From Aequorivita sp. (GTDB lineage: Bacteria > Bacteroidota > Bacteroidia > Flavobacteriales > Flavobacteriaceae), in NCBI GenBank assembly GCA_020435825.1, contig JAGQYY010000009.1, positions 1 through 52,254 of the forward strand: 52,254 nt of DNA, written 5' to 3'. The position numbers and the translations under genes were made by a program. The notes under the pieces were generated by a model. The model ran no database searches. It saw only the letters and a list, made by a program, of their open reading frames with translations, and was not told the DNA's origin. Below, piece by piece: positions 7,226-15,424 of the stretch (position 1 is the stretch's first letter; every line of letters begins with the position of its first letter).

Positions 7226-9937
7226 TTAGAGTCTCTTGTCGCTCTCCCTACGTTTGTCATATTTAATATCACTAAGTACGGAAGATTTTATGCCTATAAA
7301 AAAATACCAAGCCGTATTGATACTACCTATGGGCGTCCAATTAAAGCTCATTTGCCAGCTTTCCAAATCGCGCTGGAATCGGAACTGCGTTAAAGTTACA
7401 CCTTTGTTTTTAAAATCATAACCAGAGGAAACACCTACGGTCCAACGGGGTGCCAATTCCATATTTGTACTCATCATAAACGATTGGCTGGATATTTCAT
7501 TCTGCCGCTGTGCATTGCCGTAAGTGATGGTATAGGCAAAGCGGACATCCCACGGAATAGTGAAGTTGTACCATTCCACATTGGTTTTGTCAACATCCTC
7601 ATCATCTCTTTCTTTATAAATCTGCCCGTCATAAATATTGGAAGCTTCTCCAAAAAGATCATCGGGCCTGCCACCGTTTCTAAAAGTTTCATTGTCTATT
7701 TTATCGGTATCCTTGCCATCGCTTTCAAAATCTTTACTGCTGAATGAATAGTTTATGCTAACATTGGCATTGGTAAGCCTAAAAAGGCTTCCGCCATTGT
7801 TAATGTTGAAAACATCAATTTTATTATTATTGTTGTCCAGCGCATAAGGATCCAGTGCTCCACTGAAGTTGAAATCAAGCTTTTTCACAATGGGAATGCT
7901 TCCGGTGAATTGTAGGGGGCTCCAATTTAAAGAATCACCCGCAAGATTATATGCGGTTGAAAAATTTAGGTTGTTCAGCAACACAACCTTTTTCGGTTCC
8001 AAAGCAGTGGTATCACGGTCGCGTATTTTGGCTTCAAACGTATTGCTCAAAGACAGGCCTATACTACTGGAATATATTTTGCTTGGTGGGCCGTAAAGCG
8101 TGTTTTCAAAACGGGAATATTGCTCAACGTGTGCAGCCTCATTTGCCGTTTCAGGCACAAGGAATTCATCATAATACCTGTCAAATGCCGGATTTATGTT
8201 ATAGCTAACGGAAGGGCGCACCACGTGGCGAATGGCTTGAATTTTTTTATCTGTGCCAAAGTTGAAAAGTCCGTACAATGTAGTTCCCAAACTGGTTGAA
8301 AAATTATAAGTCCGGTAGCTTTCAAAACCTGAAACCGTGTCCTGAACAATACCTCCACCACCATCATTTGCAGTTTCATCATACCGTTTGCGCGTACTTT
8401 TCAAAACCCAAGTTTCCCGATAGTTAGTTCCGGCTGAAGCACTTAAATATTTAAGGATTTTAAAGTTTGTGGTAATTGGAATATTATGCTGCGCCCCAAT
8501 CTGTGCGCTGTTGAACATTTCCTGTTTAAAGAAAAGCGAATCAACTGTCTGGATTCGGTTTTCCGCAGTAACATCATACTGAAAGTTAATGTTTTGAATA
8601 ATCCCCTTTTTGGTACCATCCTTTGGTGCAAAAGGATAAATCCTTGAAACACTTGCATTCAAGTTTGGCAAAGACATTGATATTTGTTGTGTATTCGTGT
8701 TTTGCGAATGTGTAGCTGCCACAGTCAAGTTAACCTGTGGATCACCCTCAAAACTCTTTGAATAGGAAACGGAGGAGCTAAGCGTATTCACTAAAGCACT
8801 AGCGTTATTGGTCTGGTTGATGGATTGATTGAAATATTTACTACTTCCCAAATTCACCGAAGCCGAAAAACGCGAGTTTGGATTGCTCTTTGTATCTTGG
8901 CTGTGCGTCCACCGAATGTTGTAAATAGCGCTTTCCTGAAAATTAGGAAAACCCCGTTCTTCCTGAACAAGATATTCATACCGTGCACTAAAATTTCCAC
9001 GGTACTTATATTTTAATACATAAGCAGATTCGCCACGAAGGGCATAGCTTCCGTTTGTATAATAGTCGCCCAATAGACTAAAATCCAGGTAATCATTTAT
9101 GGCGAAGTAATACCCACCATTCTGAAAGAAAAACCCTCGACTGTTGTTTTCGCCAAAGGAAGGGATAATAAAACCAGAGGTGCGATCTTCTGTTAGTGGA
9201 AAATATGCAAAGGGAAGCCCCACAGGCGTTGGCACATCTGCAATGTACATATTTGTTAAACCTGTTACTATTTTTTTCTTTGGAACAAACTTCGCCTTCC
9301 GGGTGTAAAAGTAATATTCCGGATCGTCAATATTTTTTGAAGTAGTAAACTTCACATTCCGAAGATAAACTACGGAATCGTTTACTTTTTTGGTCACTTC
9401 AGAAATTACCCTAAAGCCGTTTTGTTCCGTTCTACTATTATAGACCAATGCTTTTTCTGTATCAAAATTATATCGGATGGAATCTGGCTCTACTCTATTG
9501 TTGGCCTGAACGAAAATGGGACGTTGGCTATAAACTCCAGCGCTGTCTATTCCTTTGGCATATACTTCGTTTTTGTTGTAATCTAGAATTATAAGGCCTG
9601 CATCTATGCGCATATCTTCATATATGATATACGCTTTGTTATACATATAGACTTTGTTCTCCTTTCTATTGAGCAGTACGTAGTCTTCCCCATAATAATC
9701 CACAATGTCTGTTAAAGTTTCCTTGGGTGGCTTTATGGAATCAGTCTTTACGGTATCTTGGGCTTGCTCGTTTATTTCATCAACAATTGGTTTTAGGTTT
9801 ACTGAAAGAGTGTCTTCTTTAGTGGTTTTGGGGATGTTAGCTTCATTCTTTGTTGGAATGTCCTGCGCATGCAAAACTGAACTGCAAAGAAGCAGGAATG
9901 TTAAGAAGATTGTTAAGTAATGCCTGTTGGTTCGCAA
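7226..9937 (-). CDS. lptD: LptD-like outer-membrane LPS assembly protein
   Basis: This is a large outer-membrane protein of about 900 residues. It has a signal peptide, an N-terminal OstA/LptA-like beta-jellyroll region (repeats such as DAGLIILDYNKNEVYAKGID) and a long C-terminal beta-barrel rich in alternating aromatic strands. Conserved LptD segments include PVGLPFAYFPLTEDRTSGF. LptD inserts lipopolysaccharide into the outer leaflet. The frame is open to a TTG at 9988, but that codon lies inside a perfect -7 element (9986-9993). The TTG at 9937 gives MRTNRHYLTIFLTFLLLC, a normal signal peptide, so I chose it. No ATG is available. It is divergent from the amidase gene. Confidence 0.86.
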   Translation of the reverse strand: MRTNRHYLTIFLTFLLLCSSVLHAQDIPTKNEANIPKTTKEDTLSVNLKPIVDEINEQAQDTVKTDSIKPPKETLTDIVDYYGEDYVLLNRKENKVYMYNKAYIIYEDMRIDAGLIILDYNKNEVYAKGIDSAGVYSQRPIFVQANNRVEPDSIRYNFDTEKALVYNSRTEQNGFRVISEVTKKVNDSVVYLRNVKFTTSKNIDDPEYYFYTRKAKFVPKKKIVTGLTNMYIADVPTPVGLPFAYFPLTEDRTSGFIIPSFGENNSRGFFFQNGGYYFAINDYLDFSLLGDYYTNGSYALRGESAYVLKYKYRGNFSARYEYLVQEERGFPNFQESAIYNIRWTHSQDTKSNPNSRFSASVNLGSSKYFNQSINQTNNASALVNTLSSSVSYSKSFEGDPQVNLTVAATHSQNTNTQQISMSLPNLNASVSRIYPFAPKDGTKKGIIQNINFQYDVTAENRIQTVDSLFFKQEMFNSAQIGAQHNIPITTNFKILKYLSASAGTNYRETWVLKSTRKRYDETANDGGGGIVQDTVSGFESYRTYNFSTSLGTTLYGLFNFGTDKKIQAIRHVVRPSVSYNINPAFDRYYDEFLVPETANEAAHVEQYSRFENTLYGPPSKIYSSSIGLSLSNTFEAKIRDRDTTALEPKKVVLLNNLNFSTAYNLAGDSLNWSPLQFTGSIPIVKKLDFNFSGALDPYALDNNNNKIDVFNINNGGSLFRLTNANVSINYSFSSKDFESDGKDTDKIDNETFRNGGRPDDLFGEASNIYDGQIYKERDDEDVDKTNVEWYNFTIPWDVRFAYTITYGNAQRQNEISSQSFMMSTNMELAPRWTVGVSSGYDFKNKGVTLTQFRFQRDLESWQMSFNWTPIGSINTAWYFFIGIKSSVLSDIKYDKRRESDKRL

Positions 9938-9985
9938 TGTGCTGATGCTATTATTTTGTAGTTTTGGCTCAGTATTTGAAACGCT

Positions 9986-9993
9986 CAAAAATA
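9986..9993 (-). promoter_or_regulatory. -7 promoter element of the lptD-like gene
   Basis: The minus strand reads TATTTTTG, a full match to TAnnTTTG. It lies about 49 bases upstream of the chosen TTG start at 9937 and overlaps the alternative TTG at 9988, which argues against the longer protein. Confidence 0.5.
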
Positions 9994-10067
9994 AACATAT
10001 TTTTTGGGGTACGTTTTTTTAAATGAAATTTTTAAAATATCAATTTTTATTAATCGTTAACAGGTAT

Positions 10068-11189
10068 ATGAAAACGAAAATTTTTTCTTCTTTCGTATTA
10101 ATAATAAGTATTTCATTGTTTTCTATTACTGCTTCAGCGGCTGAAAATCCTATAAAACCATTTGTTGTGGTTTTGGATGCAGGTCACGGTGGCCACGACC
10201 ACGGAAATAAAGGAAATGGATATAAAGAATCTGAAATTTCACTCAATATTGTTTTAAAAGTGGGAGCGGAGCTTGAAAAAATCCCTAATGTAAAAGTAAT
10301 CTATACCCGTAAAACAGATGTTTTTATTGAACTTCGCGAACGTGCTGCAATAGCCAACAGGGCAGATGCAGATCTTTTTGTTTCTGTGCACTGCAATGCC
10401 CACAGCAGCAATGCGTTTGGCACTGAAACCTTTGTGCTTGGGTTGCACAAAAGCCAAGCAAACTTTGAGGTTGCAAAAAAGGAGAACGAGGTTATCTATT
10501 TGGAAGATAACTATAAAGAAAAATATGGAGGTTTTGACCCTAACGCTCCAGAATCGTTAATAGGAATGGTATTGATGCAAGAAGAATATCTTGATCAAAG
10601 TATACTTTTAGCAAGTTTGGTACAAAACAATATTGTAAACAACCTAAAACAAAATGACCGCAGCGTTAAACAGGCCGGTTTCTGGGTTCTTCATAATACC
10701 TATATGCCCAGTGTTTTGATTGAAACAGGTTTTCTTACTAATAAAAAAGAAGGTGCATATTTGAATTCAGCAAAAGGGCAGACTGATATGGCACGTGAAA
10801 TAAGCGCTGCCATTAAAACCTATATAAGTAGTCTTTCCGTGGCAAATGATAATGTTAAAGACCCCGAAGTTAAGGAACTGGAAGTTGAAAAAGTAATTGA
10901 GACAACAAAAGCAGATTTATATGAAGGCGTAACTTTTAGGGTTCAATTAGCTGCCAGTAGAAAAAAACTGGACCCAACGCCCAGTAATTTTAAGAGGCTC
11001 AAAGATGTAGCTCGAGAAAAAGAAGATGGCCTTTATAAGTATTATTATGGAGAAACCTCTGATTATAACAAAATTCAGGTAATGAAAACCTTTGTACAAC
11101 AAAAAGGGTTTCCATCCGCATATATTGTTGCTTTTAAAAAAGGAAAAAAAGTTAATGTGCAAGAAGTGTTAAAATCGAAAGCCAATTAG
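10068..11189 (+). CDS. N-acetylmuramoyl-L-alanine amidase (AmiC type)
   Basis: The Amidase_3 domain (about residues 30-265) has zinc ligands in VLDAGHGGHD, KESE and SVHCNAH, and the catalytic glutamate in VLIETGFLTN. A C-terminal region of about 100 residues (TFRVQLAASRKKLDP, then YYYGETSDYNKIQV) resembles a SPOR-type peptidoglycan-binding domain. The enzyme cleaves the amide between muramic acid and the stem peptide, which helps separate daughter cells. The start at 10068 gives a signal peptide, MKTKIFSSFVLIISISLFSI; an in-frame ATG at 10023 would add 15 residues ahead of it. It is divergent from the lptD-like gene and followed by an MCE gene. Confidence 0.91.
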   Translation: MKTKIFSSFVLIISISLFSITASAAENPIKPFVVVLDAGHGGHDHGNKGNGYKESEISLNIVLKVGAELEKIPNVKVIYTRKTDVFIELRERAAIANRADADLFVSVHCNAHSSNAFGTETFVLGLHKSQANFEVAKKENEVIYLEDNYKEKYGGFDPNAPESLIGMVLMQEEYLDQSILLASLVQNNIVNNLKQNDRSVKQAGFWVLHNTYMPSVLIETGFLTNKKEGAYLNSAKGQTDMAREISAAIKTYISSLSVANDNVKDPEVKELEVEKVIETTKADLYEGVTFRVQLAASRKKLDPTPSNFKRLKDVAREKEDGLYKYYYGETSDYNKIQVMKTFVQQKGFPSAYIVAFKKGKKVNVQEVLKSKAN

Positions 11190-11213
11190 CGTGCTTTCTT
11201 TATATTTATCACT

Positions 11214-11221
11214 TAAATTTG
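11214..11221 (+). promoter_or_regulatory. -7 promoter element of the MCE gene
   Basis: TAAATTTG matches TAnnTTTG fully and lies 22 bases before the TTG start at 11244. No clear TTG -33 box is seen. Confidence 0.5.
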
Positions 11222-11243
11222 TTCAAAATCTAAAATTGCACTC

Positions 11244-12194
11244 TTGAGACTATCCAAAGAAGTTAAAACCGGAATTCTTGCCATTGGCGCCATATTATTA
11301 TTGATATTTGGCTATAGTTTTTTAAAAGGTACCAACCTGTTAGACAAAAACCGTGAATTCTATGTAAAATATGACAACGTGGAAGGATTGGCCCAAGCTG
11401 CGCCCGTTACTATCAATGGACTTACCGTGGGTAAAGTTCAGGATATAACCTTTGCCAATTCAAAAGGTGGTTTGGTTGTTAAATTTACGGTTGAAAAGGA
11501 CTTCGACTTTTCAAGAAACAGTATAGTTAGAATTTATAGCTCTGGTCTTCTTGGTGGGAAAAACTTGGGGATTTTCCCGGAGTATGATGCAAAAAACATT
11601 GCCAAAAGCGGTGACACCCTTCGTGGCGATGTGGAAGACGGTATGTTGACCGCCGTTTCAAAAGCACTTGCTCCTTTGGAAAAAAAGGTAAATAATACCC
11701 TTGCTACCATAGACACGCTTTTATTGAGCATGAATGCAATTGTGGATAAAGAGACTCAAAAAAATTTGAAAGAGGCCATTGAAAACCTAAACAATACATT
11801 AAATTCCTTTTCAGGGGTTTCTGAAAACCTAAATCAAATTCTTTCAAACAATACCGGAAAACTGGACAATACCTTTACCAATCTTGATAAAACCGCAAGC
11901 AACCTTTCCCAGTTAACAGATTCATTGGCACAATTGGAAACCGGAAAATTGGTTGCCGATCTTCAGAATGTGGTTGACAAAATGGATAAAATTGTAGCGG
12001 GAGTAGATAATGGAGAAGGTTCTATTGGCAAATTGTTAAAAGACGACAAACTCTACCAAAATTTAGAAGGTGCTTCCAGACAGCTTGAACAACTTTTACA
12101 AGACGTAAAACTGAACCCAAAACGATACGTTCACATTTCTGTATTTGGTAAAAAACAGAAAGAATACGTAACACCGGACAACCCAGACGAATAA
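11244..12194 (+). CDS. MlaD-like MCE family lipid transport protein
   Basis: This 316-residue protein has one N-terminal membrane helix (ILAIGAILLLIFGYSFLKG), an MCE domain (about 35-115, with YVKYDNVEGLAQAAPVTING) and a long C-terminal helical segment rich in asparagine, leucine and threonine. MlaD-type proteins form periplasmic hexamers moving phospholipids between membranes. The start is TTG: the family's usual opening RLSKEVKTGILAIG begins right after it and no upstream ATG is in frame. No MlaE or MlaF permease genes are adjacent. The next gene follows after 3 bases. Confidence 0.9.
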   Translation: MRLSKEVKTGILAIGAILLLIFGYSFLKGTNLLDKNREFYVKYDNVEGLAQAAPVTINGLTVGKVQDITFANSKGGLVVKFTVEKDFDFSRNSIVRIYSSGLLGGKNLGIFPEYDAKNIAKSGDTLRGDVEDGMLTAVSKALAPLEKKVNNTLATIDTLLLSMNAIVDKETQKNLKEAIENLNNTLNSFSGVSENLNQILSNNTGKLDNTFTNLDKTASNLSQLTDSLAQLETGKLVADLQNVVDKMDKIVAGVDNGEGSIGKLLKDDKLYQNLEGASRQLEQLLQDVKLNPKRYVHISVFGKKQKEYVTPDNPDE

Positions 12195-12197
12195 ACC

Positions 12198-13529
12198 ATG
12201 CAGTACCTTCCTAACATACTCTTCAGCATCGCCCTAGTGGCGGGAATAGGTTATTTTACAATGAACATCCGTAAAATAATTCGCAACATCAAGTTGGGAC
12301 AGGAGGTTGATGCTTCTGACAATACGGGACAACGGTGGAGCAATGTAGTCCGTATAGCTCTGGGCCAATCAAAAATGGTAGTTAGGCCCATTCCTGGATT
12401 GCTGCACCTGTTTGTTTATATTGGGTTTGTCATCATCAATATTGAAGTTCTTGAAATTATCATAGATGGTATTTTTGGTACACACCGCATTTTTTCCACA
12501 GTACTTCCCGCAGGATTGTACAACTTTTTAATTGCCTCTTTTGAAATACTGGCACTTTTGGTTTTGGTTGGCGTTATTCTTTTTTGGACACGAAGAAATG
12601 TTCAAAAACTACAACGCTTTTGGAAACCGGAAATGAAAGGCTGGCCAAAGAATGACGGTAATTTTATTCTCTATTTTGAAATGATATTGATGATTCTGTT
12701 TCTAACCATGAACGCTGCCGATCAATCCCTACAGGCATTAGGGTCAGCTCATTATGTTGAGGCTGGAGCATTTCCTGTGAGTAAGTTTATTGTTCCGTTT
12801 ATGGACGGTTTGTCCGAAGCAACCTATATCGCTATTGAACGAAGTGCTTGGTGGCTTCATATTTTAGGAATTCTTGTATTCCTGAATTACCTATACTTTT
12901 CAAAACATCTTCACATAATACTGGCCTTTCCAAATGTTTACTTCGGAAAAGTGGCTCCAAAAGGAAAGTTTAAAAATCTAGATTCCGTTACTAATGAAGT
13001 AAAAATGATGATGGATCCAAATGCAGATCCGTTTGCAGCACCCGCTGAAGGAGCAACCGAAACTCCTGCTAAATTTGGTGCCAGTGATGTAATGGATTTA
13101 AGCAGGATACAATTACTGAATGCATATACCTGCACCGAATGTGGCCGCTGTACCAGCGAATGTCCTGCAAATATCACCGGGAAAAAACTTTCGCCCCGTA
13201 AAATAATGATGGATACTCGTGATCGTTTGGAAGAGATTGGAAAGAATATTGACAAAAATGGCGAATTCAAACCAGACGGAAAACAATTGTTGGACGATTA
13301 TATTACAAGGGAAGAACTTTGGGCCTGCACCACTTGTAACGCCTGTGTAGAGGCTTGTCCCGTAAGTATTGACCCATTGAGCATTATTATGGATATGCGC
13401 CAATACTTGGTGATGGAACAATCGGCAGCTCCAACAGAGTTGAATGTTGCGATGACAAATATTGAAAACAACGGCGCACCTTGGCCATACAACCAAATGG
13501 ATCGATTGAATTGGAAGAATGAAAATTGA
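12198..13529 (+). CDS. Membrane-bound (Fe-S) oxidoreductase subunit, HdrE/HdrC-like
   Basis: This 443-residue protein has an N-terminal membrane part of about five helices (residues 1-250), resembling the nitrate-reductase-gamma/HdrE haem-binding type. It is followed by a ferredoxin-like domain with two [4Fe-4S] motifs: Cys312, 315, 318, 322 (CTECGRCTSECP) and Cys377, 380, 383, 387 (CTTCNACVEACP). It would pass electrons between the quinone pool and a cytosolic partner. The partner is probably the cysteine-rich CCG protein at 14047, with a small HAD-like gene between them. The physiological substrate is unknown. Confidence 0.86.
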   Translation: MQYLPNILFSIALVAGIGYFTMNIRKIIRNIKLGQEVDASDNTGQRWSNVVRIALGQSKMVVRPIPGLLHLFVYIGFVIINIEVLEIIIDGIFGTHRIFSTVLPAGLYNFLIASFEILALLVLVGVILFWTRRNVQKLQRFWKPEMKGWPKNDGNFILYFEMILMILFLTMNAADQSLQALGSAHYVEAGAFPVSKFIVPFMDGLSEATYIAIERSAWWLHILGILVFLNYLYFSKHLHIILAFPNVYFGKVAPKGKFKNLDSVTNEVKMMMDPNADPFAAPAEGATETPAKFGASDVMDLSRIQLLNAYTCTECGRCTSECPANITGKKLSPRKIMMDTRDRLEEIGKNIDKNGEFKPDGKQLLDDYITREELWACTTCNACVEACPVSIDPLSIIMDMRQYLVMEQSAAPTELNVAMTNIENNGAPWPYNQMDRLNWKNEN

Positions 13530-13557
13530 TTGTATTTTGAATTGAAAAGAAATAATA

Positions 13558-13992
13558 ATGAAGAAAGAGGAAGTAGAAAAAATGCTGCACGATAAAGTGG
13601 AAATGGGGGAACATGTAAGCCCAATTCTTCCCGAAGGGATAAAAAATTACTTGATAGACATTGACGGAACAATTACCGATGACATTCCAAATGAGGAACC
13701 CGAACGAATGGCAACCTGTAAGCCATTTCCAGATGCTTTAAAAACCTTGAACAAGTGGTATGATGAAGGGAACGTCATCTGTTTTTTTACCTCCCGAACC
13801 GAAGCCCATCGCGAAGTAACCGAAACTTGGCTTAAAAAGCACGGTTTTAAATACCACAGTATGTTGATGGGAAAACCTCGCGGTGGTAACTATCATTGGG
13901 TGGATAACCATTTAGTGAGAGCTACGCGATATAAAGGTAGATTTACAGATTTGGTAGAGAAAGAAGTGACCATTGAAGTGTTTGAAGATTAA
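13558..13992 (+). CDS. HAD-like phosphatase family protein
   Basis: This 144-residue protein has the HAD motif I, LIDIDGTITDD, near residues 31-41. Motif II-like FFTSRTEAHREV follows, then a KHGFKYHSMLMGKPRGGNYHWVDNH segment seen in small HAD phosphatases. It lacks a large cap domain. It is encoded 28 bases after the Fe-S membrane subunit and 54 bases before the CCG subunit, so it is likely cotranscribed. The substrate cannot be told from sequence. Confidence 0.75.
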   Translation: MKKEEVEKMLHDKVEMGEHVSPILPEGIKNYLIDIDGTITDDIPNEEPERMATCKPFPDALKTLNKWYDEGNVICFFTSRTEAHREVTETWLKKHGFKYHSMLMGKPRGGNYHWVDNHLVRATRYKGRFTDLVEKEVTIEVFED

Positions 13993-14001
13993 TATTAATT
14001 A

Positions 14002-14028
14002 TCACCCTGAGCGCAGTCGAAGGGTTGA
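14002..14028. repeat. REP-like imperfect palindrome
   Basis: CACCCTGAGCGCAGTCGAAG continuing into GGTTGA can fold with ACCCT pairing to AGGGT. It sits in the 54-base gap between the HAD-like and CCG genes. I recognise this as a type of extragenic palindrome common in many bacterial genomes, from memory only. Confidence 0.5.
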
Positions 14029-14046
14029 AAATAGAAACTTTAAGAA

Positions 14047-14838
14047 ATGACTGAACAAATAAAAGTCCCAACAATGGCCGAATATATGGCCCAAGGCAAG
14101 CAACCGGAAGTACTGTTTTGGGTTGGCTGCGCTGGGAGTTTTGACGACCGTGCAAAAAAAATAACCAAAGCCTTTGTAAAATTGCTCAACAAAGCAAATA
14201 TAGATTTTGCCGTTTTGGGAACCGAGGAAAGCTGTACTGGTGATCCCGCAAAAAGAGCTGGAAATGAGTTTCTGTTCCAAATGCAGGCAATGACCAATAT
14301 TGAAGTGCTGAACGGTTATGAAATAAAGAAGATAGTTACCGCTTGCCCGCATTGTTTTAACACCATCAAAAATGAATATCCCGGTCTTGGCGGTAATTAT
14401 GAAATTATGCACCACACCCAATTCCTAAAATCCTTACTGGAAGAAGGCAGGTTGAAAGTTGAGGGCGGAAAATTTAAAGGAAAAAAAATCACATTCCACG
14501 ATCCGTGTTATTTGGGAAGGGCAAATGGCGAATATGAAGCTCCTAGAAACCTTCTTGAAAAACTGGAAGTGGAACTGGTAGAGATGAAGCGTAACAAAAA
14601 ACATGGCATGTGCTGTGGTGCTGGTGGAGCACAGATGTTTAAAGAACCCGAAGCTGGAGACACAGACGTAAACGTTGCTCGAACCGAACAAGCGTTGGAA
14701 ACTTCATCAAAGATAATTGCAACGGGTTGCCCGTTTTGTATGGTAATGATGACCGATGGCGTAAAAGCCAAAAACGCTGAAGAAAATGTGCAAGTAATGG
14801 ACGTTGCAGAAATGATTGCAAATGCAGAAGATTTATAA
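14047..14838 (+). CDS. (Fe-S)-binding protein with two CCG domains, HdrB/HdrD-like
   Basis: This 263-residue soluble protein has two cysteine-rich CCG-type domains. Visible pieces are FWVGCAGSFDDR near residue 22, EESCTGDPAKR, then FHDPCYLGRANGEYEAPR and MCCGAGGAQMF. In heterodisulfide reductase and in GlpC/LutA-type enzymes these cysteines hold an unusual Fe-S centre for disulfide or 2-hydroxyacid chemistry. It is probably the catalytic partner of the membrane Fe-S subunit encoded at 12198. The bacillithiol gene bshA lies about 3.5 kb downstream, but a functional link is only speculation. Confidence 0.85.
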   Translation: MTEQIKVPTMAEYMAQGKQPEVLFWVGCAGSFDDRAKKITKAFVKLLNKANIDFAVLGTEESCTGDPAKRAGNEFLFQMQAMTNIEVLNGYEIKKIVTACPHCFNTIKNEYPGLGGNYEIMHHTQFLKSLLEEGRLKVEGGKFKGKKITFHDPCYLGRANGEYEAPRNLLEKLEVELVEMKRNKKHGMCCGAGGAQMFKEPEAGDTDVNVARTEQALETSSKIIATGCPFCMVMMTDGVKAKNAEENVQVMDVAEMIANAEDL

Positions 14839-14922
14839 AAACCTATTTGATTGTTTTTCTCCAAAGGGCATTTCGCAGCGCCAGAATGGGCATCTTATAC
14901 AATCAACAAGATCATTTAAAAA

Positions 14923-15408
14923 ATGTTGACAGATTTTAAAAACCTGCCCGATGATTCCAGAATATGGATCTATCAGGCCAATAGAAAATTAAGCGACGAT
15001 GAAGTTGCCGAAATCACCAAATTATCAGAAGATTTCCTGACCAAATGGACCGCCCACGGTGCTGATCTTGAGGCGGGTCTTGAAATAAAACACAATCGTT
15101 TTATCATTCTAGGGCTCAATCAGGCAAATGCCTCAGCGTCAGGTTGCAGTATTGATGCCTCGGTACATTTCATACAATCACTTCAAGAGAAATTTGATGT
15201 GGATCTGCTCGATAAAATGAACGTTACCTTCTATTCGGGGGAATATATAGCCTATAAACCTTTAGCAGATTTCAGAAAAATGGCAAAGGACAAATCAGTT
15301 TCAAAAAACACTATCGTCTTTAACAATCTAGTCAATACAAAAGCAGAATATCTTGAAAATTGGGAAGTTCCCGCACACGAAAGCTGGCACAATAGATTTT
15401 TATCATAA
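14923..15408 (+). CDS. Conserved protein of unknown function, often labelled ABC transporter ATPase
   Basis: This is a 161-residue cytosolic protein with no signal peptide or membrane segment. Its opening RIWIYQANRKLSDDEVAEI and the central LNQANASASGCSIDASVHF are features I associate with a Bacteroidota family commonly mislabelled as an ABC transporter ATPase. There is no Walker A motif, so that label is not supported. It contains a conserved-looking GCSIDAS cysteine. It lies between the CCG gene and the GH3-lactamase gene, 16 bases before the latter. Confidence 0.7.
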   Translation: MLTDFKNLPDDSRIWIYQANRKLSDDEVAEITKLSEDFLTKWTAHGADLEAGLEIKHNRFIILGLNQANASASGCSIDASVHFIQSLQEKFDVDLLDKMNVTFYSGEYIAYKPLADFRKMAKDKSVSKNTIVFNNLVNTKAEYLENWEVPAHESWHNRFLS

Positions 15409-15424
15409 AGGGGAAATTTTACTT

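Noticed and set aside
14923-15408. ABC transporter ATPase function
   Set aside because: No Walker A, Walker B or signature motif is present; the common label looks like a propagated annotation error.
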